In this document: piece by piece, positions 37,201 through 51,429 of the stretch
Layout: every line of letters begins with the position of its first letter
Numbering within the stretch: the stretch's first letter is position 1
Assembly: GCF_937616625.2 (NCBI RefSeq)
Contig: NC_065574.1
Location: forward strand, 55,580,052-55,644,051
Reading direction: 5' to 3'
Length of the DNA stretch: 64,000 nucleotides
Origin: Mercurialis annua
Lineage: Eukaryota; Streptophyta; Magnoliopsida; Malpighiales; Euphorbiaceae
Notes under the pieces: model-generated
Databases searched by the model: none
What the model was told of the DNA's origin: nothing
What the model saw: only the letters and a program-made list of their open reading frames with translations
Program-made: the position numbers and the translations under genes

Positions 37201-40200
37201 ATTTGAAAGGGACATAAAAAGAATGTGAAAACTGTAAATACAAATTTCGCAACAAGATCTGGACAAGCATGATTTGATTATGATATCCTCAAAAGAAAAC
37301 TAGAATAAACAAAGAAAAAATGCCACCTACATCATGCTTAGACACTTGTAATAGCATAAATAGTCTCTCCTTAAATTCTACATTTCGACAAAAAAGACTT
37401 GGACATTAAGTTTAAGCATTCCTTACTCTCTTAAGCTTAAGACCACTACTTGCTGAACACATCAAATATACCATTGAAACTAAATGAACAGGGAAAACAT
37501 AACAGTCCTCGACTCACCTAAAATCAAGCAGGGGACGGATATAATTTTGACCAAAATTATAGTAGTCAAAAGGTTCTCTCAATGCTTTGTGAAAAGATGA
37601 AAAGACAAAAGGATCCTGAAAAAGCGCTGCACCAATTCACATAAGTTGTTCATACGAAAAAATAATAGTACCATCTGATACTGAAGCATCTTGATGAAGT
37701 ATATGCAATCCAAATACCTCAACATCCATTAACATTCGATCCAATGCAACAGCCATATTTGACACTATAATCTCTTCTGCATTTGAAATTCCACTTTGAA
37801 AAACCTGAAAAGCAACCCTGTGAATACCATGAACTACATGAACAATAAGAGAATTCCAGGAAAAATGTAAAATGCAATAACTAACATTAAAAGATATGCC
37901 AAAATCCTAAATAATCTTATCTTTCATGGACAACTTCTACAAAAAAACTTGAAGCAATTAGGGACCTGCTGTGCAGGAAATATAAGGAAAAGTTTTGTGA
38001 TGAATACTGTAAGGCCAAAAAATAGTTGACTAATTGTATAGGAAATGACAGTTTGAGAAACTTTTACCCTGACAACAATGCATTAAAATTTACAATAGGA
38101 GAAGATGAGGAGTTATTCCGACAAGAGTCCTTTAAAGCATATGAAAGTTTCCAATATATATAAAGTTTGAAAAAGAATAAAGAAGAAGAAAGAAGAGAAT
38201 ATCATTTTGAATGAATAAAGCCATTAGTACATTACCACCGAGTCTTTGCAGAATAACAAATCAAATAGCATCCCTTGCTTTGGGAAAATTGGCTATTTAT
38301 TGCTTAATATATTTGGTCCATGGAATGATAAGGATTGACAGCCAAAACTCAGAGCACAAGAATGATGAGAATCAACCAATTTGAATAAAAGAAAATCAAA
38401 ATTAACCAAAGTTCTTTCCTTCAAAAGTCTAAAAAATAGAAACACTGAAGTCACTAGGAGAAGAAAATTTCAAAGAAACAAAATGTAAACAAGTGGAAAA
38501 AAAGCATCAAAAGGACGCAAATATGGAATCAGAACATTACAGGCAGCAACACTTTTTATGAAGGCTAGAAAAAAAAAAATTAGAAGATGAGGCATGTCTT
38601 CCCAAATATTTATCCCAAAGAAAATGAGAGATTTATGGGGGAAAGGAACATGTTACTAATGAAAATTTGATTTCCATTAATGGGCATCACTAAATATACA
38701 TTTCATGAGTACAAAAACTTCTGCTTCTGGATTCTACCAGAGCAATAAAGGAGAGAAAAGAATGAGATTGCCAAAGACCCAGCATATGTTAATAAAATTA
38801 ATAAGAGTAATGCACAGAAAACTAAATGAAACTAACTTTAGTTGGCAAGATGATGACTCATAAAGCTGAGTGAAAGATAAGTCATCCATTTCTTTAATTA
38901 CTTATTTTGACATAGGTTTTAATGCTATAATGCTATTACTCAAACTATCATATGTTCAGGACTAAGACATGTCGTGCGTGACTCTCTTGTGAAAGAGAGA
39001 TAAGAATAATTGGACACTTCTTCTCATTTGTTCAGATAATATGAAGATATCAGGAGCGTCAAAAAAGATATGGGCACTTGATACATGGTTCCCTGTCTTT
39101 AATAGTGAATGAGAAGATTTGAAACGCTGAAAGCCATAAATAATCTAGCTGATACTTATAAGACCTTAGGCATCTCATGTCAAGAAGCTAGAGTAAAATT
39201 GCATCACAATCTAAAGTATGGAGATTGCAGTATTTACTATTAGCTAATCTCAGCGTTAACCACTACAGTTACATTTTCCATATAGCAAAGGTAAACCTGA
39301 ACTCTTGTGGCATTGAACACAGGCACTAGACCTAATAAACTTCTAAGCGAAAAATAAGAATTAACTATCCTAAGCAAACAAAGGCACAAATACGACTTTA
39401 AAGTGAAAACGAAAGCTTCTAAAGACGTCTAGTTTACTTTCCCAAAAAGAAATTCTGAAAAATACAAAAGAACACCTGGATCCTAAAGCTCTAAAATACT
39501 GGAATAGCTGCTGGCTTATTTAAATGGACATAAAATAAAACTATAGAAACCATAAAAAGTTTTTCAAAAATCCCAAATAAAAAATATAATATCTAGACCA
39601 TGATTCTGAGTCTCTTAATTTTTTTTAATTGTTGATCACAACAAGAAAAGGAGTACACTTCATTTCATAAACAAATGCTAAGAGGAAAAAGCAAGCGAAA
39701 TTTATATAGTCACAAAAAGAGTCAGAGAGAATACTAATCAGTAGTCTATCCCATATTAGTATGCAGGTTCAGAAATCGAATGCTACTAGAACATACATTA
39801 ATGTGTGCACTAAGAGTATGTGTTTCAGGTTTAATATTTACTGCATTTCTATAATTCTGTAGAAGAACTTCCATCCCTGCTGCAACATTTAAAGGCAATC
39901 TTCCAGCCTCTGCTTCCTCCCTAATTCCGGTCAGCAACTCTGCAAAGATTTTCAACATAAGCAAACCAATTAACCTCGTGTTGCCGTTATACACACAACT
40001 AATCAATTTATATTATAAGCGAAGAGAAATTTAAAAAGAAACCGACTCATCTCTGTCACTACACATAAACAAAAACACAAAACAAGATCAAGATGAAGAA
40101 GTAAGAATAAGCAGAGCAATATGTATGATTGAATGTAAGAGTAAAAACAAAAACCTTGTTCAGTTGTAGCATCAAGAAAAGTAGGCTTATTAGTATTACT

Positions 40201-40449
40201 ATCCTTCTTCGGGTTCACATTATGCGGAGAAGAAAGAAGAGATTCTTTATCATCGCCGTCGTGGTTAATAAGTTGAGGGATTGGATTAGCGTTGAGAGGA
40301 GACGGAGAAGAAGAAGAAGAGGAAAAGAAACAAGGACAAATAGACCTGGACTTGAGTGATGGAAACGATAAAGAAGAAGAGTGGAAGAATATAGAAACCC
40401 TAGTTAATGGCGGTGAGAAGAGAGCAGGAGAAACAGTGTAAGCTATCAT
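28258..40449 (-). CDS. ATS1: Glycerol-3-phosphate acyltransferase, chloroplast stroma (ATS1/GPAT)
   Basis: Transfers an acyl group from acyl-ACP to the sn-1 position of glycerol-3-phosphate, the first step of plastid glycerolipid synthesis. Twelve exons: 40449-40155, 39939-39842, 37804-37718, 37615-37518, 36173-36116, 35110-35009, 34908-34847, 34750-34640, 33168-33090, 30207-30088, 29982-29869 and 28392-28258, all in frame, total 452 residues, close to the Arabidopsis length. The N-terminus is Ser/Pro-rich, a chloroplast transit peptide. Conserved parts: [17 protein letters not shown], the acyltransferase HX4D motif in [47 protein letters not shown] and the C-terminal LLSQPWN. It is unusually long because of introns up to 2.9 kb carrying two hAT MITEs and a TRIM-like relic. 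A minus-strand 108-codon frame inside intron 9 (31739-31413) shows no homology I recognise. Confidence 0.97.
31792..32281. mobile_element. hAT-type MITE in ATS1 intron 9
   Basis: A 490-bp element starts TAGGGGTGTAACCGAGTC and ends (complement) TAAGGGTGTAAAACGCGTC. Inside are repeated CTCGTTTA / ACTCGA words. Flanks GTGAAATC and GAGAAGTC match at 6 of 8 positions, consistent with an aged 8-bp hAT duplication. Confidence 0.72.
33370..33772. mobile_element. hAT-type MITE in ATS1 intron 8, GC-rich
   Basis: A 403-bp element with ends CATAGTTGCTAAAGGCAAG and (complement) CATAGTCGTTAAAGGTGCG. It is flanked by identical 8-bp GTAGCAAC at 33362-33369 and 33773-33780. The interior near both ends is rich in GAGGCG/CGCCTC words, in contrast to the AT-rich intron. 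The exact 8-bp duplication strongly supports a hAT origin. Confidence 0.85.
35280..35750 (-). mobile_element. TRIM/LTR-retroelement relic in ATS1 intron 5
   Basis: Read on the minus strand there is a primer-binding-like ATGGTACTAGAG (35746-35735), about 240 bp of non-coding interior, a purine tract CTAAGGGGAG (35499-35490), then an LTR-like start TGTTAAAATATCCTACATTG from 35489. PBS, short interior, PPT and a TGTTA..CACATTG-type LTR are the parts of a TRIM. The other LTR was not confidently found, so the ends are approximate. Confidence 0.55.
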
Positions 40450-41442
40450 CTCTGTTAATACTCATAAACAACAAAATCAAACAATTTTCAATTCTTCTTC
40501 TTATTCTTATTGTTATCTGTTAGTAGTTAGTATTTTTCAAGAAAACGGTGGATGTGTGTGTGTTTTTGTTCGCTGCTTTCTTTCTTTCTTTTATCTTTCC
40601 TTTTTCGGTAAAACCCACTTTTAACCCATAAACTTGTTAAATTTAGCGTTAATTACAGTTACAATGTGAATTTCGAAATTTGGCAATATCAATTATCGAC
40701 TTTCATTTTTGGGGAAATCGAAACACCGGACAATCATACAACAACAAAAGTATCGACATGGGTATATATTATTATGTCCACGTCAATATTTTTTTACCGC
40801 GGTATTCTGATTTGCCGAAAAATAAAAGTCGCTTTGTCAAATTTCAAAATTTATAGTGTAATTACAAATCACGCTACAATTTGTAATTTGATTTACAATT
40901 AATCTTTAAATTTTTCATTTGCACCTTTTAACTTTAGTTTTGTACTATATGTAAGTTTCAAAAACATATGAGTAAAACATGACCAATATAATAATATTTC
41001 ATTATAATTGTCAGCCAGTTCAATGGTTGGTTCAGAGAGAATTTTAAGTTAATAAAACATGATCATTTTGATAAATTAAACGATATGAGTAAAACAGCGT
41101 CGTTTTACGGCCCGACTTGTAGCTTATATAGCAGTCTGGTATCACTTAGACGGCCATTTTGGAGTGTGTATGCACGCAACAGACGGATATCCAATTAAGT
41201 AGCCAATTGTTGGAAAAATAGAAGTTCGGAAACTGGAGAAAGGCGAAATTAAAAACGAGGGACGGGATATATAAAAGTCGTATAGTATAGGGACCTAAAA
41301 TATGTTTAGCCAATTTTAATCTATTTATATCCATGAGCATCAAGTTGATCGGCGATGTGGCATTTCAACTTAAATCCCTAAATCGAAATAGCAAAGTAAC
41401 CTATGAGCACAACAAACAGTGAAAACAAATAAAAATCTCAGA
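40450..41442. promoter_or_regulatory. Shared divergent promoter region of ATS1 and mitochondrial bL35
   Basis: The two genes start back to back 993 bp apart. The part next to ATS1 (40490-40620) has CTTT/CTTCTT-rich leader-like sequence. The part next to the bL35 gene contains GCGTCGTTTTACGGCCCG near 41097 and a TTATATAG near 41124. No coding exon or transposon was seen. Whether the genes are co-regulated cannot be told from sequence. Confidence 0.45.
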
Positions 41443-44304
41443 ATGCAGAGATTTTGCACCAAGTTCCGATGTTTCGCCGAAAAATCAATCAAAACTTCAC
41501 TCATCTCCAGTCGCCAACTACACTCTTCTCCCCAGCTTCTTCATCAGCCTCTCCGTTTCACATCTGCTACTCATAAGTGGAGCCTTAATGCAAATTTTAT
41601 CCCAACTCCTGTCAACTTCCCACTCGCTTCTTCCGGATCCCTTCTCTCTGTACGTTAATTGGTTTTTCTTTTTTATTCTTTAACGTGATTGTTTGCCGTT
41701 TATTAATTGTCTGTAAACTGTTTGATGAAATCTCATAGAGAGAAGAAACATTAGCATGTTTTTAATTTGTAAATTTGGTAAACTCTGAAGAGTTTTATTA
41801 ACTTGCAAGTCTTATAAACAAGTAGAAATGTTACAGCTTCTATTCATTTTACTTCTATTGGACTGATTTAAGTAGCTTAAGTTATTCATGTGGCAGTCAT
41901 CAACATTATCCTAACACATTCATTTGATTTGAATTTAGTTAGTTCAGGTGCGTCATGTTTCGTCAAGAGAACGGAAAAAGAGGAGGAAGCCCATGACACC
42001 AGTTACCTCCAAAGTCAAGAAAATCAAAATGAAGTCTTATTCGTAGGTTTAATCAATTTAGTTACTCTCCTTGCTTTGATATGTAGGCACTTGTATATCT
42101 CGTCAAATATTTGATTCCACTTATATTGTTCAGGTCCTACAAGTCCAGATTTCGGACAATGAAAGATGGATCTATCCGCCGTTGGAGGGAGGGCAAGAGT
42201 CATAATGCGCACCTGAAGGTATGGTTCATATGTTTAAGGCACGAGTCTTTTCTTCTTAGTTTTGTGTGAAATGCAGCATGTATTTTGCAACATGCATCCC
42301 TGAAAGAATAAGTTGACAGATATAGTTCATTATCTCGATTGTTTAAATAGTGAGCTGATTCTACTTCCCTTGCCATATAGTATTAGTTTCTCATGTATGT
42401 AGTAGAGAGGATGGTGATTACCACCTAACTGCTCCTCCTCTTACATTATACGTGTCTATATTGGCATGACATATTACCTCCACTGTATTCCAAGAACAAG
42501 GTTAAATTGCTCTTATATTGTTTGGTGTTAAGAAATTTTATGAAGTTAACTTTTTAATATTATTCTTTGAGCGAGTAAATTTGTCTACTATCCTTGCTGT
42601 GTCTGGGTTTAAGGTAACTCTGCAATATCTAGTATTGGGTTTTATTTGATTAAGTGTCGCATATGAATTCAGGAAGATATTGAGATTTGAGCTGGACATA
42701 AGAAATGTTGGATGTAATTAAAAAATTATGCTGGGGTGAATAAATTAGGTGATGCAGCAGATCTTTTTTCTTCTATTCAACCCCTTCTCATTGTCATGCA
42801 AGCAGAGATAGCTCCAATTATGTCATAGATAATGGGCCTTATACTAAAACCAACCTTCATCTAAATCCCCATTCCCAATGACCACCTAAGTTGACCCTAA
42901 CTTGCAAAAAGGTAAATTTTAGTTTGGACACATGATATAGACAGAAATATTCAATGTGAGTTTGAACTAAATTAACTACACTAAGATCAATTGTTGCATA
43001 TTAGTCTGCGGCTGCTTTCTGGTTGTCACTGTAACCAGAAAAAAATTGAAGCTCATAGAATCTTTTTTTAATTTATTATTATTAAAATTATTTTATAACT
43101 TCTCCATATCATAGTAATTTACAAGTGCAAACAACTCCTTATGGTAGGAAATTTAAGTGATTTTTATGGAGAGGATCGAGAACTAGAGAGAAATTTTAAT
43201 GTTTTTCTTTCCTGCCTTGTACCTCGGGGAAAGCCTCCGTCTCTACTCAAAGACTTTGCACAGATTCAGTATCATAACATTTCTGAAAGTTTTTAAAAAA
43301 AAAATTTGCTTAAAATTTCTTTGTGGAATAATTCTTGGCTAGCTGCAAGTCTTTGGACAATGCTACAAGTTTGGTCATTACATGTGCATGACATTGGCAT
43401 AGATTCAACATGACTTTGACCATTTTATATTCATTTAGTCACTTCTCCGTGCATCTTCTCGTTAGAAACAGGCTTGATTGCCTCTTCTACGACCTGCACC
43501 ATATCCAAGCATAGGATGCGAACTGGAATAGATTCCGAAGATGTAATTTAGGAACTAAAAAACCCTACATCTACTTACGGATTTCTTTCTTTATGATACA
43601 AATTGAGAAGTTGAGATGAAGGCAGCAAAAATATATTGCAGAATTGTACTTATTTGTAAGCCCGAATAAAGATGGAAGAAAATAAATATACAAGGGTCAT
43701 ATAAAAGCCTCAAACCAGAACTAGGATTTCACTAATAAGATGAATCCTACAAAAAAAAAAGTTGTCCTGGATAACTTTTTTGTACTGAATGTGACGTTAA
43801 GCTACTGCTGTTTTAAATTACAGTATCATGGTATATTCATGACCTTTGTTTGACTTACCCATAAACTATATTGCATGTAAGTGGAAATGCTGACACGAGA
43901 AAATGTTGAAAAGAAAAATGGCGAAATAAAATAATATTTTTTGTAAGAATATGTTATGAATACAAACTTTTGAAGTTTCAAAAGGTTTCGAAAATGTAGT
44001 ACTCGATAATATTCCGTGCAATATAGGCCATAAAGGAATAGTCGGGCTACACAGATGCTATAATCAATTTACTTAGACGAAAATGGCATGCCCCTGCATC
44101 ATTCTCATATCCTATCTAATACTGATAATTATAGTTAGTAGTTTTTGTAATTGAAAATTCCTTGCCGAGAAGTCCTTTCTGCTTGTAATTGATATATGTT
44201 GGTGTTCAATGCAGTCGACGAAAGCAAAGCGTAGACTCAGAAAACCTTCAACAGTTCCAGTAGCATATGCCAAAGTTATGAAGAAACTTAATTTCTGTGG
44301 TTGA
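41443..44304 (+). CDS. Mitochondrial large-subunit ribosomal protein bL35m
   Basis: Structural protein of the mitochondrial 50S-type subunit. Exons 41443-41649, 41948-42042, 42134-42218 and 44215-44304 join in frame to 158 residues. Exon 1 is a mitochondrial presequence rich in Arg, Ser and His with no acidic stretch. Exons 2-4 give a very basic protein: RERKRRRKPMTPVTSK, then KMKSYSSYKSRFRTMKDG, RRWREGKSHNAHLK and TKAKRRLRKPSTVP. This follows the bL35 pattern (K-M-K...R-F, a central glycine, and KxxKRRLRK near the end) with a plant-specific N-terminal extension. A 2-kb intron 3 shows no recognised element. The gene converges on eIF3h. Confidence 0.88.
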
Positions 44305-45224
44305 AGCTGTCAGCAGCTGTCAGCAATTATCTGACTTGAGGAAAAAAAATGTTGGAGAATTCGTATTAGCAACAATTTGAGCCTGAGCCGGAAGAAATTG
44401 TAGCACTGATGTTCTGAAGCTGTGAGCCTATTGTTTGAACAACTTACGGCTTATAATAGGTGTTAGGCTGCTTTACTGTCTATTAGGTAATAGATTGACT
44501 GCATGACAAGTTCTAGTACTGGATAAACTTTTTGGCTTTAGCAGTATAATTTGGTTAATAAATTTTGTTGGATTGATGGTGGTGAAGAGTTCAAGATTGT
44601 GGTTAATTAAATTGACCAAATTTTTTAAGCCTTTTTATATATTTTTAATAATTATTCTTTATCGGATAATATTTTTGAACTTCTAATAATTTAGTTGATT
44701 CTGTTATTGATGATTCAGTTCAATTTTAGTCGAAGTGACAGTACATTACTAGCTTGGTGTATGGACAGAGCAAAGAGGATAGAAAGCGTAGATGATATGA
44801 AATGCGTTTCAGGTGTTGGCCGGAAGATGGCATTGTGGGAGGCTTAAAGAAGCGTTTCATCATTAGACATTATCCTTAGTGAGACTTCTATTTGTAGCTG
44901 CATAAGCATTACACGAGAGATTAAATTTATTTGAGTTTTTGGCATTTGAACTTTTTGAAGTAACTATTTGAATGTCTGAACTTTTAATGTTTTAATTCTT
45001 TAAAAAAGTTCACCAAACAAATATTTTTCATACGAGTTTACCACAATAGTCGACTGAAAAAATAATACTCCAAAATTGTAAATTAATAGTATATCAAAGA
45101 ACAAATTACAAAAGCAATTGTAAGTTGCCATGCTACAGCCACTATCAAAACGATAGATAATAAATAACCCCCTCACCAAAAAATTTAATTATTCCAATTG
45201 ATACACTTCCAGGATGAGGTAATA
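44305..45224. other. Intergenic region between convergent bL35m and eIF3h genes
   Basis: Holds the two 3' untranslated regions. The only coding-like item is a 45-codon plus-strand frame (44710-44847), listed separately. Confidence 0.5.
44710..44847 (+). other. Small open frame, 45 codons, unidentified
   Basis: ATG to TAA in the 3' flank of the bL35m gene. The peptide has a balanced composition and ends CVSGVGRKMALWEA; the GVGRKxA portion recalls a helix-hairpin-helix turn, but nothing else supports that. It could be a fragment of a lost exon or a chance frame. Confidence 0.25.
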
Positions 45225-48200
45225 TCAATCTTCTTGTAAAGCTTTCATCAAGTACAACCGGCTAAAGCTTTGCCCAGTAACCCTGCATGCATTGTTAGAT
45301 GATGAAGACCAATTAGTCCCAAAAAAACAAACGTTACAGAATTTAAGTTCTGAAACATGATCACCCTTGGAAACTAAATCAGACTTCTCGCCCTTAATTG
45401 AAATAATCATATTTCATTCTTTGTACAGAAGAGATCAGAAAATTATAACTATGCAGCAAGAGGCACTATCTACATAACTATCTCTTGCCAAGAACGATTT
45501 GAAGAACTAGACAAAAATCCATCATATAAACCTTCATGTTCTAAGCATCAGTTAAAATAAATGAAAAACTATGCAAACCGCTGCATCAGAAAAAATTAAT
45601 GGAGCAAGATACTTGTGTATTTATCTACACAAAGGGCATGGATAAGGACAATAGGATGTAGGACTTACGTACAAGCATCGTCATGGGAACAAGTCAAACA
45701 TCACTAGTTAGAAAAGTACTAGTTCGCAGTAAAGGATATTCAAGGCAAGTCAAAGGACTAGAAAGAAATTGATAAGTAGAGGAAATAGACTCAGATAATA
45801 GTCCAAATACAATATGTAAGAAACCTAAGTAGCCGTAAACAAAGACAGCAGAAATTATCCGACATTTGACAAAATAAATACTTGGCTTCCTAGCAAAAAG
45901 AAATGTCAGAAAGAGACAGTTTCTGTATATAAAACATACCCATTAATTTGGTTGCAAAAGTTGGAAATTTGATTTGTGATGAGGAAGCTATCCAAACGTG
46001 ATGGTTCAGGTATTGGCTTGAAGACGGCGTTTGAAGGATCTTCCTCAGGCAAAAGCTCCTCTCCTGCAGCTTTACGTGCCATGTTCTCTGACCTGCAACA
46101 CCATAATGTCGGATATAGAAATTTTACACTTAGAAACTATAAACTAATGAACATATAAGAAGAAACATATTGTACCACTAATGTTGCATCAAAGAAGATC
46201 ATATAAGGAAAAAACTATGCTGTATCATTAATGTTGCATCAAAGGGAAATGCTAAAAAAGAGAAGTAAACAATAGCCAACAAATGAACAAAACCAATGCT
46301 TCAAAAGTTCATACAAATACAGACCGATTAAAAAACAGCATTTTTCGCTTAAACGGATGAGCATTGTTCCAAATTATATTTTCAAAATTCAGATAGACTA
46401 GCACAATGTCAAATTATCAAGCCTGCATAATAACCCTCCTTCAAATTCCTTCAACATTATGAAAAGCTAAATTACAATAATTAGATATTCTAAGACAAGC
46501 ATCCCTTGATGAAAACTGTTCTTATCCTAAAATAAATACACATTACCTTCTCTTCTGAAGCCAAGCTTGCTGCTGAGCTTGTTGCCGTGAAAGATTCCGA
46601 TAGTAAAATTGGAACTGCAAGAGAATGGTAATTTGCACATTATTTTACAGGTCACTGAAAGCTGGGATATGAAAAAAGAAAAATACTAACCTTCTGCTGT
46701 TCAATTGACAATTCATCCATGCATTCGACCAAAAATTCGACATTTCTCTCCAAAAATGGACTGGTTGATAATTGGAGGCGATCATAATCACACTAATACA
46801 AGAAATGAAAGAGGAAAAGTAAAACTAATAGAACCAACATTTACATAAAATTTGTCAAAAAAAAAAGTTGATAGCTTACTTGGGTGACAGGTGAATCAGC
46901 CTCTTGCTCAGTCATGAAGGCGCTGATAAGCGCAGAATTTGAAACCTTGATCTGTAAGAAGAGGAAACTATTATGAAATGATATCATAAGATAAGCCTTC
47001 TTTCAGTAGCATTAAAACGCACTATTAGTTAACAAAATAAAGAGCTAAGTTATTCTTCAGGATAGGTTTCAAAAGCTTACAGGAATTTCCTCAAAGATAT
47101 CAACCCATGACAAGTTTTTCTCTCTCAGCCTATGGAGCAAAAGAAGCATTAAGACAATATATGTTCACCATTTTAATAACCATGCCATGTCAGAAACAGA
47201 AAGAATTATACTCACTTCTCCCCAGTAAAATTGTTAGTTCGGTACAGATCCATGAAAGCATCAGAAAGCTTCAAGGCCTTGAGAGCTAAGACACCTTGAT
47301 TGGATCTTGAAGGATCATATATAATACAAACACATCGACTAATATTTTCCTGCAATTACCAACATATAATCACTGAAATTATAAACAAAATATGACATGG
47401 AACATTAAGCCAATCAAAGAACTGAACGACTATGAAACACGTGTATTGAATAGAACCAAATATGTAGGAATTACATTTTTTTTAACTCATTAAAACCAGG
47501 ACCAACAATAAATGATTAATACAATATTCACCAAAGCCTTGTGGCAAATACTGGTGAAATTATCTTCAATTGAATTACCGACAAAAGCTAAATCAGAATT
47601 CCAGTGTCTATTTTGGTAGCAAGAATACAATTCCAATTTCCTTAGCCATCACAGTAGCTGCAATAAATATAATTTGGGGGCCAGTATTTAATTGACATTT
47701 AAAATCTAAGAAGTTGATATTAAGGTAGATGTCTAGATTTATCCATCCGCAGAAAAAGTATGGGATGAATATGATGACATTAAGTTAGGATCATGACCTT
47801 GCTAAATTTCATAACTGCAACAAGTGGATGCTAAAGCTAAAGATTTCCAATAAGCAAACAGCAAAAAAGTATGAATTTTGACATATAAGGTTTAAGGGAA
47901 AAGGGAAGGAGCAGTGCATCAAGTCAGCTCAATAAACTGCATCTTATTTCATTCTCTTGATTACTTGCCTATTTCAATGACTGTTTCGCAACAACTCATT
48001 ACATATGGATGGACCTTCAGAGTTCAACAAATTTATTAAAAGATATTGCATCTAGGCAGCTTTAAAACCTTCATCTTCCCATCTTACTAGGGAGAAAAGA
48101 AGCCTTATGAAACTACTGTTTCCTGACTAGAAAATAAAGTTATAACGCCTTTAAAATTAAAGCTCATGCTGAACCTTTTCAAACCAATTAAAATACTTTG

Positions 48201-49804
48201 AAGAAGACATTTTAAAAAACCATATTTGGCCAGTTAGGATTTTCTTTTGATAAACTAATCTGAATCCTAAGTAGAAGCACAACCTGTATATGTCTTGCAG
48301 TACAATACAAAACCTTATTAGATGTCAAGAAATTTTACATATAAACATGAAATTTGGATAGACATAGTTAAAAAAATAGAAATCAAAGGATTTGAATCAT
48401 TTGGCATAGTCATCACCGTTTAGAAGTCTTTGCTTAGAATTACTCCTCAGAGTTTAGTTTTCACAAAGAGCATTTTCTTGAGTTTCTGAACATTGTATCA
48501 AATCCTTAGGTCCAGAACGGGCGAACCTCTCTGAAAATGGCTATCAATCAGTTCCTAGAAAATTAAAATCACAGAACAGCCCTTCGTACTTGGAAAATTC
48601 TTGCCTGTCTTGGGTTTATGTCAATTCACATACACAAGATTTTTCCAGTGTATCAAGATAGTTGATGCTATGTGAGTGTGGTCTATGAGAGCCAAGACGA
48701 AGCAAGAAATTCCATTTTCCCCTTCTCTCTACTTACTGTGGCAATGTGCATGTTTAAGAAAATTCAAAAGCATTGCTACGTGCAAATCTTAAATAATTTT
48801 TAGCACGTCAATCCCAGCTTACACATGGACAGAAAATCCATACTTAAAATATTGGTGTTTCCTCAATTTTACTCGGCATTTGAACTTTAACCAGGATTTT
48901 CAATCATATAGAAAGAAAATAAGCAAAGAGAAAAATTGCATTGAAAAGGAAGAAACCACTAAAAATGAATGCATTCACAAACATGATAAAACCCAGTAGT
49001 ACCTGATAATTCATAAAAGTTTCGATCAATTCCACAGTTTGGAAAGACCCTAACAACGTTGATTGATACCTGAAATTAATTTGAAAAGAAAAAATACAAA
49101 ATAAATTCCAAGTGCAATCATCAATAACATCAGCAAAGAAAAACATCATAAATTTGACATACCAGCCAACAGTGTTATTGTCAACATTAACTTCCCTTAA
49201 GCATCTCATCATTTCAAGCTGGTAATTAGCCCCATCAGCTTCAATCTCTTCATCCTCCTCTCGAATCTATTTCGGCATTATAAGAGTAAATAATTCAAAA
49301 TAAATACAAACATAAACACCAAAATAAAAACAGCCAAAAAAACAAAAGAACTAAAATATCATATTTAATTTTTAAAGATTGAAGTAAAAAAATATAGAGA
49401 GTACCGGGAAAGGAAAACAATTGGTAACTTCAAGAACACTGCCAACATCCAAACCAAGAAGCTGACCAGTTACTAAAGCTGGAGAAAATTCCTTGCAGTG
49501 CTTTATAATCTTCAAAATTACCTGTTTCCCGTTAATCCAAATTTATAATACAGGATCAGATAAATCTTCTAGGGTTTATTAATTAAGATAGTAAAAAATA
49601 AAGAGTGAATTACCAGTCCTTCGATCTGAACGACACGAAGAGGAGGAGCAACCTCCTCCGTCGCCGCTACTTGAAGGAATGACCTCGGAACACCTGTAAC
49701 CCCCAACAAACAAAAAATTAACAAAAAATTCTACAAATTATATAATTCATAGATGGATGTAAATACGCATACATACTGGTGGTGTTGGGGTTGGTGTTCG
49801 CCAT
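45225..49804 (-). CDS. TIF3H1: Eukaryotic translation initiation factor 3 subunit h
   Basis: MPN-domain subunit of eIF3, needed in plants for re-initiation after upstream ORFs. Twelve exons: 49804-49777, 49693-49614, 49521-49405, 49266-49163, 49069-49003, 47349-47216, 47129-47081, 46951-46880, 46792-46691, 46614-46547, 46092-45940 and 45282-45225; all frames close, total 343 residues. Recognisable blocks: [96 protein letters not shown] and the end [13 protein letters not shown]. The JAMM zinc residues are not conserved, as is usual for eIF3h. Single-copy housekeeping type, with a telo-box upstream of the start. Confidence 0.97.
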
Positions 49805-50665
<861 letters not shown>

Positions 50666-50914
50666 GTCATATAGAATCAATTTATGAATTAAGATTAGTG
50701 TTGCCCCAAATAAATCACCAATTGTTATATATTTCTTTACAAAAAGATCTCTAATAATTAATATTTCTATAAAATATATTTTAAATTTTATTAATTATTA
50801 AATAATAGAATTATTAATTATCAGACGTGGAACGAAGTTGTTTTCTTTAATTTTCTATTAATTATTAGAATTATTAATTTATTGAATATTTACTATTAGA
50901 AAGTCTACTGTAGT

Positions 50915-51429
50915 TAAAGCTGAGCAGGAACCAAACCAGACCGAAAAATTAAACTGAACTGAACCAAAATTCGTTGTTTGGTTCGGTTTTTTGGTGAAAA
51001 CATTTTGGCTCGGTTCTTACTTTAGGTACAGTTTGGTGAATGGTGTTCGGTTTGGTTTTGATGTATGGAAAACCAAAAAATCGAAAAAACTGAATTAGCC
51101 GAACTTTGATATAAAATATATATATTTTTTAAAAATAATGTACTTATATCTATATATTTTTTATCTTTAAATCTTAATTATTGTTGATATAAGTTATAAT
51201 CATTATTTAAACATATATGGAAGTTTACTAAACTCTAATTATTTAATATTTGAATTAACTTTAATATAAAATAAAAAAAGAACCGAACCGAAATTTTTGA
51301 GTCAATACAGTTCGATTTTTTTATCTCCAAACTAAAAGTTCGGCTCTATTCGGCGTGAAAATTTTTCAAACGAAAACCAAAAAAACCGAAAATTCCAACC
51401 GAACTGAACGGACTGATCCTCACCCCCTA
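50915..51429. mobile_element. hAT-like non-autonomous element
   Basis: Ends TAAAGCTGAGCAGGAACC on the left and, on the complement, TAGGGGGTGAGGATCAGTCC on the right, with an interior full of AACCGAAC / GGTTCGGTT words. Flanks ACTGTAGT and CATATAGT share 5 of 8 bases. It resembles the elements at 27.2 and 31.8 kb in style but is older and more AT-rich in the middle. Confidence 0.55.
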
